57,131 nucleotides of DNA from Longimicrobium sp. Its GTDB lineage: Bacteria; Gemmatimonadota; Gemmatimonadetes; Longimicrobiales; Longimicrobiaceae. The stretch covers positions 1-57,131 of the forward strand of contig NZ_DATIND010000146.1 in NCBI RefSeq assembly GCF_035474595.1, read 5' to 3'. The number at the start of each line of letters is the position of its first letter. The stretch's first letter is position 1. A program made the position numbers and the translations under genes. The notes below the pieces were generated by a model, which saw only the letters and a program-made list of their open reading frames with translations, had not been told where the DNA came from and did not search any database. This document shows positions 11,001 to 20,230 of this stretch, in pieces.

Positions 11001-14000
11001 ACCTTCACGCTCGACTTCACCTGGACCTTCAGCTCGAAGCTGGACCGGGTCGCGGTCCCCGTTTTCAACCAGGACGACGTGAGCGAGGCGGCGCGGGCGG
11101 TGAACCTGGCCACGCGCGAGCGCTTCGCCCTGAACGTGGCCGCGGGCAACGCGATCTGGAGCGCGCTGCCGCCGGCGCCGGACGCGGGGTGGAGCGGGAG
11201 CTTCAAGCACCACGTGGTCCCGCTGGACTGTTCGGTGGACATCGAGTTCAAGAAGCCGATCGCGCCAAGCGCCGCCGTCACCAACATCGGGATCACGGGA
11301 ACGGGCTACGCCAACACCGAGCTGGTGCCGCCGCAGCCGGGCAAGTCGCCCCAGGTGCGGCACACCTACGGGGTGGACGAGGTGAGGATCCGCTCGTGGA
11401 ACGAAGATGCCCAGAGGTGGGACGACTACGACGTCTACGCCGCGCTCACCCCGCTGCGGCACACGGCGCTGGTGGACCCGGCCGACCTGGCGGGACTCAA
11501 GCAGGGATGGTGGCAGATGGACCAGCCGGGGCGGGTGAACAAGCTCTCGCTCCTTTCACAGACTCCGCTGGCGTACGCGAACGACGTGGCCGGCCCCTTC
11601 GCCCCCGAGAACAGCGGCGTGACGGCCGAGACCCTGTTCTGCCCCGCGACACCCATCGCCGACCGCTGCGTGGTGTTCGACGCCTTCCCGGAGCTCCGCA
11701 CGCTGGAGGCGGACCGGCGCTACACCCTCGACGGTGTGCAGGTGCGGGTCAAAGGGAAGGGCGGGCGGGTGATTCCCTCGATCAACCCCTTCGGGCTCGT
11801 CCGCGGCGCGGCGCTGGAGCCGGGGTCGATGCTGGAGATCTTCTTCCCCGAGGCCACCGGGCGGGTGAGCCTGCGGATGGCGTCGCAGGCCGACAGCGTG
11901 ACGGTGCTCTTCCAGCGCCGCGTGCAGACGGGGGTGAACCCCAGCACGCAGCCGGTCTACGCGTACGTCACCGTGCGGCAGGACGTGCTGAACCCGGTGA
12001 GCCTGCTGCGGCGCGTGGCCTACGACGACGCGCAGGCGGCCGTCGACAAAGTGGTGGTGGTCGCGGGCGAGTGCGCCTGCCTGGAGGGCGTGACCGGCGC
12101 GGCCGCGGCGCAGGGCGGGGATCGCCCGACGTGGCCGGACGACCGGCAGCCACCCCGCCCCCCCGCGCCGCCGTGCGGGAGCATGGAGGCCTGGCTCGCC
12201 ACCGTATGCGCCGACGCGCGCGCCCGCCGCGACGCCCTGCGGGAGCAGCGTGAGCGGCTGCTGGCCCAGGCGGCGGAGAACGCGCTGCTGGCCGCCGATG
12301 CGCGCCGCGATCACGGGGAGCGCGGCGAGGAGCGCGCCGACTCCGCGCGTGCCGCCGGCTACGAAGCCGCGGCGGAGGCGCTGAATACGTCCGCCGCCGC
12401 GGTGCAGGCGGAGATCGACGGGTTGAACACGATCGTCCGCGCCTGCCCGGGCGGCATGGGCGCGGCGGTGAACGACGCGGGACGGGTAGATGATCCCGCC
12501 GCGGGACGGGGCGGCGTGGAAGCGCACCAGGTGGGGCCGCCGCGCGGCGCCGACCGCTGCCTCACCCTGGTCTTCGGCGTCTGCTGGCTTCCCCTCGGCG
12601 ACCAGCTCTTCAACCAGGGGATTCCCAGCCTGGCCACGCTGCAGGCCAGCAACCAGGCGATGGTGGCGGCGATCAACCGGGTGATCCCGCCCATCTGGCG
12701 GCCGGACACCATCTACGCCGTCTCCATCGCCACCCTGGATCGCGTGGCCGCGGACGGATATGCGGACGTCGCCGATATGCAGTACATGCACGTGGGCTTC
12801 CGCACCGACGGCCCGGTGGGGCACTTCCACGAGCACCGCGCGGAGTACGATGCGCTGGCGGCCCAGGACCGGGCGGACCAGTACCGGCTCCAGTCGCTCA
12901 AGCCGTACATCGACTTCGCCCACTCGTATCCCAACCCCGACGGCAACGTGCTGGGCGCCAAGCCGCTCTTCTTCGTGGCGCCGCGGCTGCGGCTGTTCTA
13001 CCTCCACCCGTACGTCTACACGATGTACGGCGGCACCTTCGACGCGTACAACGGGAACCTCGCCGTCACCAGCACCCTCGAGGCCTCCATCCTGGACCCG
13101 GTGGACCCCGTGCCCAAGCCCGGCGACCCCGGCGACGTGGGCCCGGTGAGCGTCTCCTACGTGGCCGCGCCGTTCGGCCGCAGCGGCGCCGACGTGAAGA
13201 TGCTGAACAACCTGGCCACCCGCGGAGACCCCTGCACCGGCGTGGGGAAGACGGGGATCGCGCCCGGCGGCGTGCAGTCCGAGATCACGGTGGAGCGGCT
13301 GAAGCCGCTCAAGCTATACCTGGCCGTGTTCAAGGCGAGGTTCAAGGCAGCCGTGAGCGAGGTCCACCGCTACAACTTCCAGACGTCGCGCTACGCCGAC
13401 TTCGCCGCGCAGGTGAACAGCTACCGGCTGCACGACGCCGACGGGGTGTTCCTGAAGGACGCCGTGTTCGACGACCTGCCGGTGACGCTCGACGCCGGCC
13501 GCTCGGCACAGCTCGCCGGGCTGCTGGCACACCCCCCTCTCTCCGACCCGCCGCTGGAGCAGGAGTACGCCGACCCGTTCGACCGGCTGGTGGACGGCAT
13601 CCTGCGCCTGGGGCCGCTGGACCCGCCCACGGGCACCGACGTCAACGTGGTGCGCAACGCGGGCGACGGCCGGGTGATCGGGATCCTGCTGCGCAATCCC
13701 GAGCCCTTCAACGACCCGCGCGTTCCGGCGGCCGACGTCGCGGCGACGATCGTTCTCTCCCAGCCCGGCACGGCGGCGGGGGATTTCACCACGCTGCACT
13801 CCAGGGACCGCTCCCGGGCCTTCGTGGCGCACGCGGGGATGGACCTGCAGCTCCACGACCTGTCGTTCACCTTCACCTACCTGGAATACGACGGCGCCGC
13901 GTACGTGCCGGCGAGCACGGTCAAGGCGAGCTTCTTCCCCACGCCCCCCGCCGCACCGTCCTCGACTTCGGGAACGACGCCGTCCACGGGCCTCCTCGCG

Positions 14001-14015
14001 GGGGTGACGGAATGA
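8037..14015 (+). CDS. Giant hypothetical protein, 1992 aa
   Basis: Uninterrupted 1992-codon gene starting at the ATG at 8037. I do not recognise a family. Roughly the first 1080 residues are dominated by repeating amphipathic beta-strands with aromatic and Gly residues, as in long beta-solenoid or lipid-transfer-like proteins. A Pro-rich linker (PPAPGPPAPPPGPK) lies near 363-377. Residues about 1382-1466 are Ala/Arg/Glu-rich and predicted helical or coiled coil. The C-terminal 500 residues are again mixed. There is no signal peptide or hydrophobic membrane helix, so export by a classical route is not indicated. The stop TGA overlaps the next ATG (ATGA), so the two giant proteins are translationally coupled and probably made in similar amounts. 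Possible roles are a cell-surface or injected assembly, but nothing here proves this. Confidence 0.85.
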   Translation: MPTDTQFYPSVSTLLPLERIPQNLGFIQGALQDVFGNLYYRDLQVQKSAKGDVGFYQLTLVVYKRLAFEIPGTGGAALVLQPAATGPNTEIDIALGYRWEVLKYVRGFSAASLGEMPRLLFDAFVEISGATSLAMLAELIDRFHGNATDPVKEFVDAYNVDNVPAVPLNVPPTGDLEALLVELEEVQEVTVFELLIAAYLDQAGSVEDVLSGLSGFFGKWVKEITLDDFEAMLIPHCSVALRNLKLALEFPRTLLKPVNPDGTIKVSSPPLPEDQEVKSRLTFTAGSLLYSTDAGLQFDALGSFSFDRSQIGDTGIIIGFSNMKLDLSRTTNIPEATADGRPVDFVGVYVQNATIDLPAKWFKPPAPGPPAPPPGPKIVGSDIIIGTGGFSGKIGFDAPGVLHTKLGNIEAGLTGFDLTFERNAIKESNIAGWLKVPGFKDSTGAADAVIDIKAHLGQHGDFEVTASVKKGVVVSIPGVMDFKILTLKFGREDRRCFLETSGTVTLTLQIPALSFDRPIAVELKKLVIWEDGKFEIEGGTIILPQALSLKIGPVKLSVTAISMGSYERGGRPYKYFGFDGGVSVNPGGVDCRANGVKVYYSTDDLKLDVFMRVEGIAIDIVIPGGKSADEATVLIGGFLQVKEPADPNSGAGTEYAGGISFKLPKAGIGGSAAMRLNPSIPAFIIDTELSISVPIPLGNTSLGIYGFRGMIGMRYVATRAAISPPLTEDASWYEYYKARVPLSYKEGINIDKFAQRKGFAIGAGLTIGTLTDSGKAFSAKLFLLLSLPDAFLLQGQAAIVSERVDLSPNDPPFSVLIAVTKQSVEAAFGVFYKLPDTGEILDLQALIEMGFYFNDSSAWYVNVGRDQPESKRVTARLFKLFNAWSYLMLSGQGIRAGAGVTWDFSKGFGPVQVAAHAYLDTQGRISFKQPHIGAAILLGGSAAVRVFKFRLGFSVAAGLAAEAPEPFIVTGSVDVEVDLPKPFKKYGGTFTLDFTWTFSSKLDRVAVPVFNQDDVSEAARAVNLATRERFALNVAAGNAIWSALPPAPDAGWSGSFKHHVVPLDCSVDIEFKKPIAPSAAVTNIGITGTGYANTELVPPQPGKSPQVRHTYGVDEVRIRSWNEDAQRWDDYDVYAALTPLRHTALVDPADLAGLKQGWWQMDQPGRVNKLSLLSQTPLAYANDVAGPFAPENSGVTAETLFCPATPIADRCVVFDAFPELRTLEADRRYTLDGVQVRVKGKGGRVIPSINPFGLVRGAALEPGSMLEIFFPEATGRVSLRMASQADSVTVLFQRRVQTGVNPSTQPVYAYVTVRQDVLNPVSLLRRVAYDDAQAAVDKVVVVAGECACLEGVTGAAAAQGGDRPTWPDDRQPPRPPAPPCGSMEAWLATVCADARARRDALREQRERLLAQAAENALLAADARRDHGERGEERADSARAAGYEAAAEALNTSAAAVQAEIDGLNTIVRACPGGMGAAVNDAGRVDDPAAGRGGVEAHQVGPPRGADRCLTLVFGVCWLPLGDQLFNQGIPSLATLQASNQAMVAAINRVIPPIWRPDTIYAVSIATLDRVAADGYADVADMQYMHVGFRTDGPVGHFHEHRAEYDALAAQDRADQYRLQSLKPYIDFAHSYPNPDGNVLGAKPLFFVAPRLRLFYLHPYVYTMYGGTFDAYNGNLAVTSTLEASILDPVDPVPKPGDPGDVGPVSVSYVAAPFGRSGADVKMLNNLATRGDPCTGVGKTGIAPGGVQSEITVERLKPLKLYLAVFKARFKAAVSEVHRYNFQTSRYADFAAQVNSYRLHDADGVFLKDAVFDDLPVTLDAGRSAQLAGLLAHPPLSDPPLEQEYADPFDRLVDGILRLGPLDPPTGTDVNVVRNAGDGRVIGILLRNPEPFNDPRVPAADVAATIVLSQPGTAAGDFTTLHSRDRSRAFVAHAGMDLQLHDLSFTFTYLEYDGAAYVPASTVKASFFPTPPAAPSSTSGTTPSTGLLAGVTE

Positions 14016-17000
14016 GCGATCCGACAATGAACGCGGTGGTGGCCGCAGCCGCGGGCGCCCCCGGCCCGGTGGCGGCCCTGGCCGCCGACCTGGCTGCCGG
14101 TGTCGCGCAGGTGCAGAGCCCCTGGCTGTACCTGCAGGGCGCCGGCAGCGACGGCTCCGATGGCAGCGCGAGCGGCATCCACCTGCGTTGGGACCTGCTG
14201 CGGGAGCTGGGCGAGGGCCACCTGCCCAAGGGAAACCTGGCGGCGGGGCCGTCCGCGGCGTATCCGGCGCCGTACGGCTTCCACCGGCCCGACGACTTCG
14301 TCACGCTGCTGCGCGTGCTGTACGCGCGGCGCTTCCCCTGCGTGGTGAGCTTCGCCACCAACCGGCCGGTGTCGGTGGAGGAGTCCGGTCCGCAGCGCCT
14401 CTGGCGCTTCGACACGGTGGTGGCCTCCACCACGCCGCCAAGCCACCGCGAGGTCGTCGTCCGCTTCGCCGATCTCGCCGATTACGATGCCGTACGCGCC
14501 TCGGTCGATCCGAACACGGCGCCCGACCAGTTCCTCGCGCGCTACACGGGGGTGGTGGAGGCGGAGGTCACAGGGCAGCTCTGCTTCGCCCTCACCCTCA
14601 CCGCCCGCACCACGGGGGATCGGAGGGAGGGGACGCTGCGTGTGGAAGCCGTCTCGGTGGCGGAGAACCTGCCCGGCGCCGAGCTGTTCATCTCCTGCCG
14701 CCGCCGTTACGTGGTCGCCGCAGCTGCGGGGACCGAGGTGGGGAACGGGGCGGGGGAGGGGACGGAGACGGGGACGGGGACCGGTAAGGAGCCCGGGCCC
14801 AGCCTGGCGTGCCGCGTGGCGATCCGGCTGCTCGCCCTGGTGCGCCCGGCGAAGCCCCCGGAGCCCGTCACGCCGCCGAAGCTCCCCGCCGAGCACCGGA
14901 TGGTCGCGGAGAACGTGAAGTACTTCCGCTTCGACTGTTCGGGGTGCACGCCGCTGGAGCTGCGGCTGGAGAGCTACGAGCAGTTCATCCTGGGCGCGCT
15001 CCCGCCGCGGGCGGAGGCGTGGACTCAGGTGGGCGGCGGCTTTGCGCTGACCGACCGCGACGCCGTGGCCTATCCCCGCCTGGAAAACGCGGCGGCTCCG
15101 GTGAACGGACGCTGGCCCCGCTACGCCGGCGCCGATACCGCCACGGGGCGGTTCACCGCCAGCGTTCCCAACTACCGCGCGAAGTGGGACCCCACCCTCC
15201 CACCGTCGAAGGAGCCCACCGACGCCAACGGCCTGCGCAGGGGAGTGATCCGCTACCTCACCCTGAGCATGAGCCCCGCCAACGCCACGGCCGACGACGT
15301 CCTCGCGGCCGACAACCTGAAGGACGGCGGCGCGTTCGGGATCAGCTACCTGCGCATGCTCAAGCTGGTGGCGCTCGACTTCCACGTGGCGCGCATGCTG
15401 GGGCTGGGCTGCATCGACGCCGCCGTGGCGCCGGGCACGGCCAGTCACGTCTATCTCGCCGTCTACCGCACCGCGGCGGCGCTGGAAGCCGGCGTCCCGG
15501 CCGCGCCGCGGACGCACCTCTCCATGACGCTGCCCACCTCGCGGCTGGACCCGAGGCTCCCGCCCGCGCCGGTGCAGAACGCGCCCACCTTCGGCCTCTC
15601 GTTCGACAACGGCACCGGCCAGCCCACGCAGCTCACCGACGCCGCCGGCTACACGCCGTTCGACGACGCGCGCATGATCAACCTGTACCTGGAGCCGTAC
15701 GACACGGTGCGGCCGTTCGGCCCGTTCTTCGTGCCCCCGGTGCAGTTCTGCTCCAGCGACGTGACCCGCCCCGTGTTCTACGGCTTCAAGCACAAGCTGG
15801 TGAGCGAGGCAGCGTACGACGAGCCTGAGCCGAGCCACGACCCGGAGTTTGCCGACGCGGCCGGGGTGGCCGAGGTGGTGCCCCTGCTCCCGCAGCTCGC
15901 GCCCGCCAAGCCGGCGTCCGCCGCCCCACCGCCCATCTACACCCACGAAGAGCGGGAGAACGGGCTGCACCGCTACGCGTTCTACGGGGTGAACTGGTTC
16001 TCCCGCCCGTCGCCGCTGGGCAACCCGCAGGACGTGGACACGCTGATCCCCACGCGCCACACGCTGCTGCCGCCCGCCGCCCTGGCGGTGCAGCTCATCC
16101 AGCTCGAAGACCCGCCATTGCTCACCACCCTGCTCGAGCAGAAGCGGCTGGCCGCGTTCCCTCCCGGCAGCGACGCCACGCTGGTGCGCTGCACCTTTGA
16201 GTGGAACCAGAACCATTACCTCCCGCAGAAGCTCTCGCCGGCCAACCAGTACGCCGACCGGGTGCAGCTCTTCTTCCGCCAGGAGCCGCCGCGCGCGGTA
16301 CAGGGGATCGTCCGCACGGTGACCAGCCTCTCCGCCGGGGAGGTGGAGGTGCGCACCGAAGGCTACACCCTCACCAGCATCACGCCGGCGCAGACGGTGA
16401 CGCCCGCCGTAAAGCCCGGCGACGAGGGGCGGTTCGTGGGCGGGTCGTTCGCCTCGGGCGGGGTGACGTATGGGGTCGAGGGCGTGGCCCAGCCCCCGGC
16501 GCCCGGCGAGGGCGTGGTGTTCCGCCTGCGCAAGCAGACGCAGTCCACCTTAGCCGACCTGGACAACGCCAACCAGTTCTCGGCCTCGGTGCAGGTGAGC
16601 GTCCCCACCGTGGGCGACCGCTTCCTGGCGGTGGAGAACATGAACGAGCCGGCCAACTGGGGCCCCGGCCAGCCGCTGGCGAAGGAGGTGGCGCTGGTCA
16701 ACTTCCTGGTGAACGGCCAGCTCCACCGCGAGACCGCGTCATACGCCGACGGCTCGCACGCCACGCTCGCCATCGGCGGTGTCCTGCAGACGGCCAACGT
16801 CAAGGAGCTGCCGGCCCTCGATCCCAACAGCTCGCCTCCGGGGAGCAAGATCCCCAACTCGCGCACCGGGATCTTCGAGATCGTGTTCGACACCTTCGTG
16901 CTCGCGCCGCACCCCGACCCCGACGTGGAGTGGCAGCGCGGCACCGTGCGCATCGCCACGGCCACGGGCGAGATGAAGGTGCTGCAGGTGTGGAAGATCG

Positions 17001-19582
17001 AGATAGGCACGCCGACGCTCGAGCTCACCGTGTACGACCCCACCTTCGCGGTGGACGCCGCCTGGGTGCCGGTCTCCGGCTATGTGCCCATCAAGGCGGG
17101 CGCGGGCGTGCCAGTGAACTTCCACCCCGGCTACCGCGTGTACCTCACGGCGCAGGCGGGCGTGCTCGACGAGGCCTCGACTCTCCCGGGCGTGGGGCAG
17201 AGCTCCAGGCAGACGTTCCTCTCCGCCCGGTCGCGCAACCCGGCCATCTCCAGCGACTCGCACTTGGCCACGCCGGTGGTGGTGCAGTCGCGCAGGATCG
17301 TCCCGCCCGAGGCCCCCGGCGAGCCGGCGGGCCCGCTGTACGCCACGCGGCCGGACTTCTACGGCAAGGCCACCTGGACGATGGACGTGAAGGTGGCCGT
17401 AAGCGCCACGCGCGAGCCCTACGGGCTGGTGTTCTACCGCGCCAACGAGCGGTCGGTGCTCGACGTGCTCTACCGCCCCGAGACGGCCGATGCGGCGCTG
17501 GCCGCGATCTCCGCCCTCTCCGACGCCGACGCGGCCGGAGCCTGGGGCGACCTGGTGAACGTGCGCCTGGACGCCGACGGCCGCTTCAAGGAGCACGGCG
17601 GGTTCCGCTTCCCCATCCCCGACAACGCACCGGTTCCGCTTCCCGACAGCTCGCCGCCGGCCCTGCACGGCGGGTACATGATCCCCGAGACGGCTCTGGC
17701 GCCTTTCGACGGAGTGACGCCGCCGGGGGCCGCCGCCACGTTCTCCGTTGGCGGGGTGCCGGTTTCCATGGCCGAGATCGTTCGGGGCGCCATCGAGGGT
17801 GTCTTCCTGCCGTTGACCGAATCGCCCCTCATCTACGCGTTCATCCGCTCCGGCACGCAGACCTCGGCGAAGAAGCCCGTGATCCGCGACGCCAATGGCG
17901 ACCTGCTGCCGTTCACCGACCCCGCGTTCGATCCCTCCCCCATGGCGCGCCGCCACAACGGCGACGACGGCGCCGCGCGGGTGCGCTTCACCGACTACAC
18001 GCTCGACGGCGCGGCGAAGAATCTCTACTTCTACTACGCGGTGGAGATGAGCGACCAGCTGCGGTTCAGCGCCGGCAGCGCCGTCGCCGGGCCGGTGCGC
18101 CTGGTGAACGCCTACCCCGCCACCGCCCCGGCCATCCGCAGGGTCACCTCGCTGATCGAAGACCCCGTCCTGGGCATCGCCACCGGCGTGAGCGTGGTGG
18201 TGAACGCATACCTCCCGGCCGAGGGGATCACCCGCTTCGCCCTGTACCGGGCCACGAACGCGGCCGACGCCGCCTCCACGCGCACGATGTCCCTGGTCGG
18301 CCGATACGCGGCCGAGGCGGGGGAGGAGACTGAGTTGGTCGACTACTTCGCGGATCTCCCCTTCCCGCCGTTCGGCGATCCGCTCTTCCACCGGGTGGTG
18401 GCGCTGCGCCGGATCACCAACGAGCGGGGGCTGTTCGAAGAGATCCCCTCGCAGCCGTCCGACCTGGCGCGCGCCTCGATCATCGACGTGCGCAACCCGG
18501 TCGCGCCTCCGCTCTCCTTCACCTCCAAGCCGCCCACGCTGTCGCACCCCGAGCGGCTGGACGACGGCGTGATCTCGTGGCCGAGCGCCACGCACAACGC
18601 CACCTACCGCCTGTACCGGCAGGAGGCCACGGGCACCTGGAACCGCATCCACGAGGTCAGGACCAACGCGAGCCCCGTGGTGGTGCCGCTGGCGTCCACC
18701 GCGCTGGGCGATGGCACGCTGCTCCGGCGCGACGCCGACGGCGCGCCCCTCTACCACCGCTTCAGGGTGGAGGTGGAGAACACTTCGGGGATGTTCAGCC
18801 TGAACGAAGACGTGCTCACCGTGCCCGCCACGTGCAGCGAGGGTTACTCATTCTTCCAGGCAGTGGTGACCTGCGCCGACATGTACCAGCCGGCCGCCCC
18901 GCTGGCCGACCGGCTGGTGGCCCCGGCGGATTCACCGCACCCGGGGAGCATGACGTTCCAGGACGCCGTCTCCACGCTCCCCACGGGCCACGTCTTCGAC
19001 CGGATCGAGGTCACCGTGGCCGACGGGCTGGGGAACGCCGCCCGCAAGACCATCGCCGCCGCCGGCGGCGCCGTGACCTTCGACCACCTGGACGGAACGG
19101 GGATCGTGCTCGACGGGTCGGTCCCCAACATCACCTACGGCGTGCGGGTGCGGGTGTTCACCGACATGTGCCCGGGGGGCCTGCTCTTCCGCTACACCCT
19201 GCGGTACGGTCCCGAGGTGGAGCTGATGGGGCTCGCCTCCGTGCTCGACTACGCCGACAGCTTGGCCACGGCGTCGCCGCTGGAGGACCCGTACGTGGCG
19301 TCGGGCGTGTCGTTCCCCGGCACCATGACCTTCACCGACGCCGCAGCCCTGCCGCCTGGACACACCTTCACCAGCCTCGAGGTCACGGTGCAGGACGAGG
19401 CCGGCGCCTCGTCGTCGCAGAGCATCACCGTCCCGGGTGGGTCCGTGACGTTTCAGGATGGCGACGGAGGGCTGGCGCTGGGCGCCACCCTCCCCAGCGG
19501 GAGCTACCAGGTCACGGCCCGGCTGTTCACCGATCTGGCGCCGAAGGGCGTAGAGTTCACGTACAACGTTTCCTATGCGTGA
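14012..19582 (+). CDS. Giant hypothetical protein with C-terminal tandem repeats, 1856 aa
   Basis: Start ATG overlaps the previous stop by 4 bases. The N-terminus is Ala-rich but not a signal peptide. After it comes a GIHLRWDLL segment followed by YGFHRPDDF, a pattern I associate with large uncharacterised bacterial proteins but cannot name. The central part is beta-rich; residues around 1385-1620 resemble fibronectin-III-like modules. Two copies of an about 90-residue repeat end the protein (about 1643-1735 and 1768-1856). Each begins PG(S/T)MTF and continues through LP(T/P)GH, (I/L)EVTV and VTF to a closing FTD segment. Such terminal repeats often act as adhesion or anchoring domains. A strong hairpin terminator lies 100 bases downstream, marking the end of the operon. 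Confidence 0.85.
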   Translation: MSDPTMNAVVAAAAGAPGPVAALAADLAAGVAQVQSPWLYLQGAGSDGSDGSASGIHLRWDLLRELGEGHLPKGNLAAGPSAAYPAPYGFHRPDDFVTLLRVLYARRFPCVVSFATNRPVSVEESGPQRLWRFDTVVASTTPPSHREVVVRFADLADYDAVRASVDPNTAPDQFLARYTGVVEAEVTGQLCFALTLTARTTGDRREGTLRVEAVSVAENLPGAELFISCRRRYVVAAAAGTEVGNGAGEGTETGTGTGKEPGPSLACRVAIRLLALVRPAKPPEPVTPPKLPAEHRMVAENVKYFRFDCSGCTPLELRLESYEQFILGALPPRAEAWTQVGGGFALTDRDAVAYPRLENAAAPVNGRWPRYAGADTATGRFTASVPNYRAKWDPTLPPSKEPTDANGLRRGVIRYLTLSMSPANATADDVLAADNLKDGGAFGISYLRMLKLVALDFHVARMLGLGCIDAAVAPGTASHVYLAVYRTAAALEAGVPAAPRTHLSMTLPTSRLDPRLPPAPVQNAPTFGLSFDNGTGQPTQLTDAAGYTPFDDARMINLYLEPYDTVRPFGPFFVPPVQFCSSDVTRPVFYGFKHKLVSEAAYDEPEPSHDPEFADAAGVAEVVPLLPQLAPAKPASAAPPPIYTHEERENGLHRYAFYGVNWFSRPSPLGNPQDVDTLIPTRHTLLPPAALAVQLIQLEDPPLLTTLLEQKRLAAFPPGSDATLVRCTFEWNQNHYLPQKLSPANQYADRVQLFFRQEPPRAVQGIVRTVTSLSAGEVEVRTEGYTLTSITPAQTVTPAVKPGDEGRFVGGSFASGGVTYGVEGVAQPPAPGEGVVFRLRKQTQSTLADLDNANQFSASVQVSVPTVGDRFLAVENMNEPANWGPGQPLAKEVALVNFLVNGQLHRETASYADGSHATLAIGGVLQTANVKELPALDPNSSPPGSKIPNSRTGIFEIVFDTFVLAPHPDPDVEWQRGTVRIATATGEMKVLQVWKIEIGTPTLELTVYDPTFAVDAAWVPVSGYVPIKAGAGVPVNFHPGYRVYLTAQAGVLDEASTLPGVGQSSRQTFLSARSRNPAISSDSHLATPVVVQSRRIVPPEAPGEPAGPLYATRPDFYGKATWTMDVKVAVSATREPYGLVFYRANERSVLDVLYRPETADAALAAISALSDADAAGAWGDLVNVRLDADGRFKEHGGFRFPIPDNAPVPLPDSSPPALHGGYMIPETALAPFDGVTPPGAAATFSVGGVPVSMAEIVRGAIEGVFLPLTESPLIYAFIRSGTQTSAKKPVIRDANGDLLPFTDPAFDPSPMARRHNGDDGAARVRFTDYTLDGAAKNLYFYYAVEMSDQLRFSAGSAVAGPVRLVNAYPATAPAIRRVTSLIEDPVLGIATGVSVVVNAYLPAEGITRFALYRATNAADAASTRTMSLVGRYAAEAGEETELVDYFADLPFPPFGDPLFHRVVALRRITNERGLFEEIPSQPSDLARASIIDVRNPVAPPLSFTSKPPTLSHPERLDDGVISWPSATHNATYRLYRQEATGTWNRIHEVRTNASPVVVPLASTALGDGTLLRRDADGAPLYHRFRVEVENTSGMFSLNEDVLTVPATCSEGYSFFQAVVTCADMYQPAAPLADRLVAPADSPHPGSMTFQDAVSTLPTGHVFDRIEVTVADGLGNAARKTIAAAGGAVTFDHLDGTGIVLDGSVPNITYGVRVRVFTDMCPGGLLFRYTLRYGPEVELMGLASVLDYADSLATASPLEDPYVASGVSFPGTMTFTDAAALPPGHTFTSLEVTVQDEAGASSSQSITVPGGSVTFQDGDGGLALGATLPSGSYQVTARLFTDLAPKGVEFTYNVSYA

Positions 19583-19682
19583 ACGGGTATGGCCTGGCTC
19601 TGGCGCGCAATGCCTGGGCGTTCGAGTGGGCGACATGTACTGAGCCAATCGGCCGAGAGGCTGAACGGATCGGTGGATGAAC

Positions 19683-19723
19683 AGGACCGGCGGAGGGCTC
19701 ATCAGGCCCTCCGCCGGTCCTTT
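19683..19723 (+). terminator. Rho-independent terminator after the giant-protein operon
   Basis: Perfect 16-bp stem (19683-19698 with 19706-19721), 7-base loop, ending in TTT. It sits 100 bases after the 1856-aa gene stop and before the next gene on the same strand. Confidence 0.8.
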
Positions 19724-19765
19724 GCATGCTCCCGGTGCAATCCAGGCGGCGCCTCCTGCGGGTGA

Positions 19766-20100
19766 TGATACCGGGTCTGGCAATCACCGGTGCATTGCAA
19801 ACGCACGGAGAGACGTCATCCTGAGTCGAACACCGCGCTGCGCGCGACCATGATGGATGGAAGGGAGGCGTCCTCCGGAGCGGAACCGGCCGCCGAGCCG
19901 AACCAGCCTCGCGCAGTTTGCGAGGCTTCCCGTCGTTGTTGCTGCAACTTTAGTTGCCGGTGATCGGCTGCGCCCGGAACTTTCCATTCAGGCCGGCCAC
20001 CCTGTCGTTGCCCTCGCACGCACGGTTGCAGGCCGAAGGATCCATAAGCGCGGTCGCACGTGCGTTTCCGGATTGCACGATGATCCCCGATCCGGTATGA
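19766..20100. repeat. Dispersed intergenic repeat, copy A (about 335 bp)
   Basis: This stretch closely matches 34795-35130 in the same orientation over its whole length, with scattered substitutions and small indels. Shared landmarks include GACGTCATCCTGAGTCGAAC, CGCGCAGTTTGCGAGGCTTC and GTTGCAGGCCGAAGGAT. No convincing gene is conserved between the copies. The ends (CATCCTGAG and GAAGGAT) resemble REP-like intergenic repeats. It fills most of the gap before the ABC transporter operon. Confidence 0.85.
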
Positions 20101-20230
20101 GAGTGTGCCGGCTCGCGCGCATCCCCGCGTGCTTGCGCACACCTTCTTTGTATGATAAAGTACTTCATCGTACCGCCGAGTACTCCCACCGCGTTTCTGC
20201 ACAGCCATCTTCGGGGACCACGGGCAGCCC

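Noticed and set aside
7902-11462. 1186-codon open frame on the minus strand, with others like it at 21097-24654 and 42751-46815
   Set aside because: These are mirror frames of high-GC genes with strong third-position bias. They give His/Arg/Val-rich low-complexity translations and no ribosome binding site.
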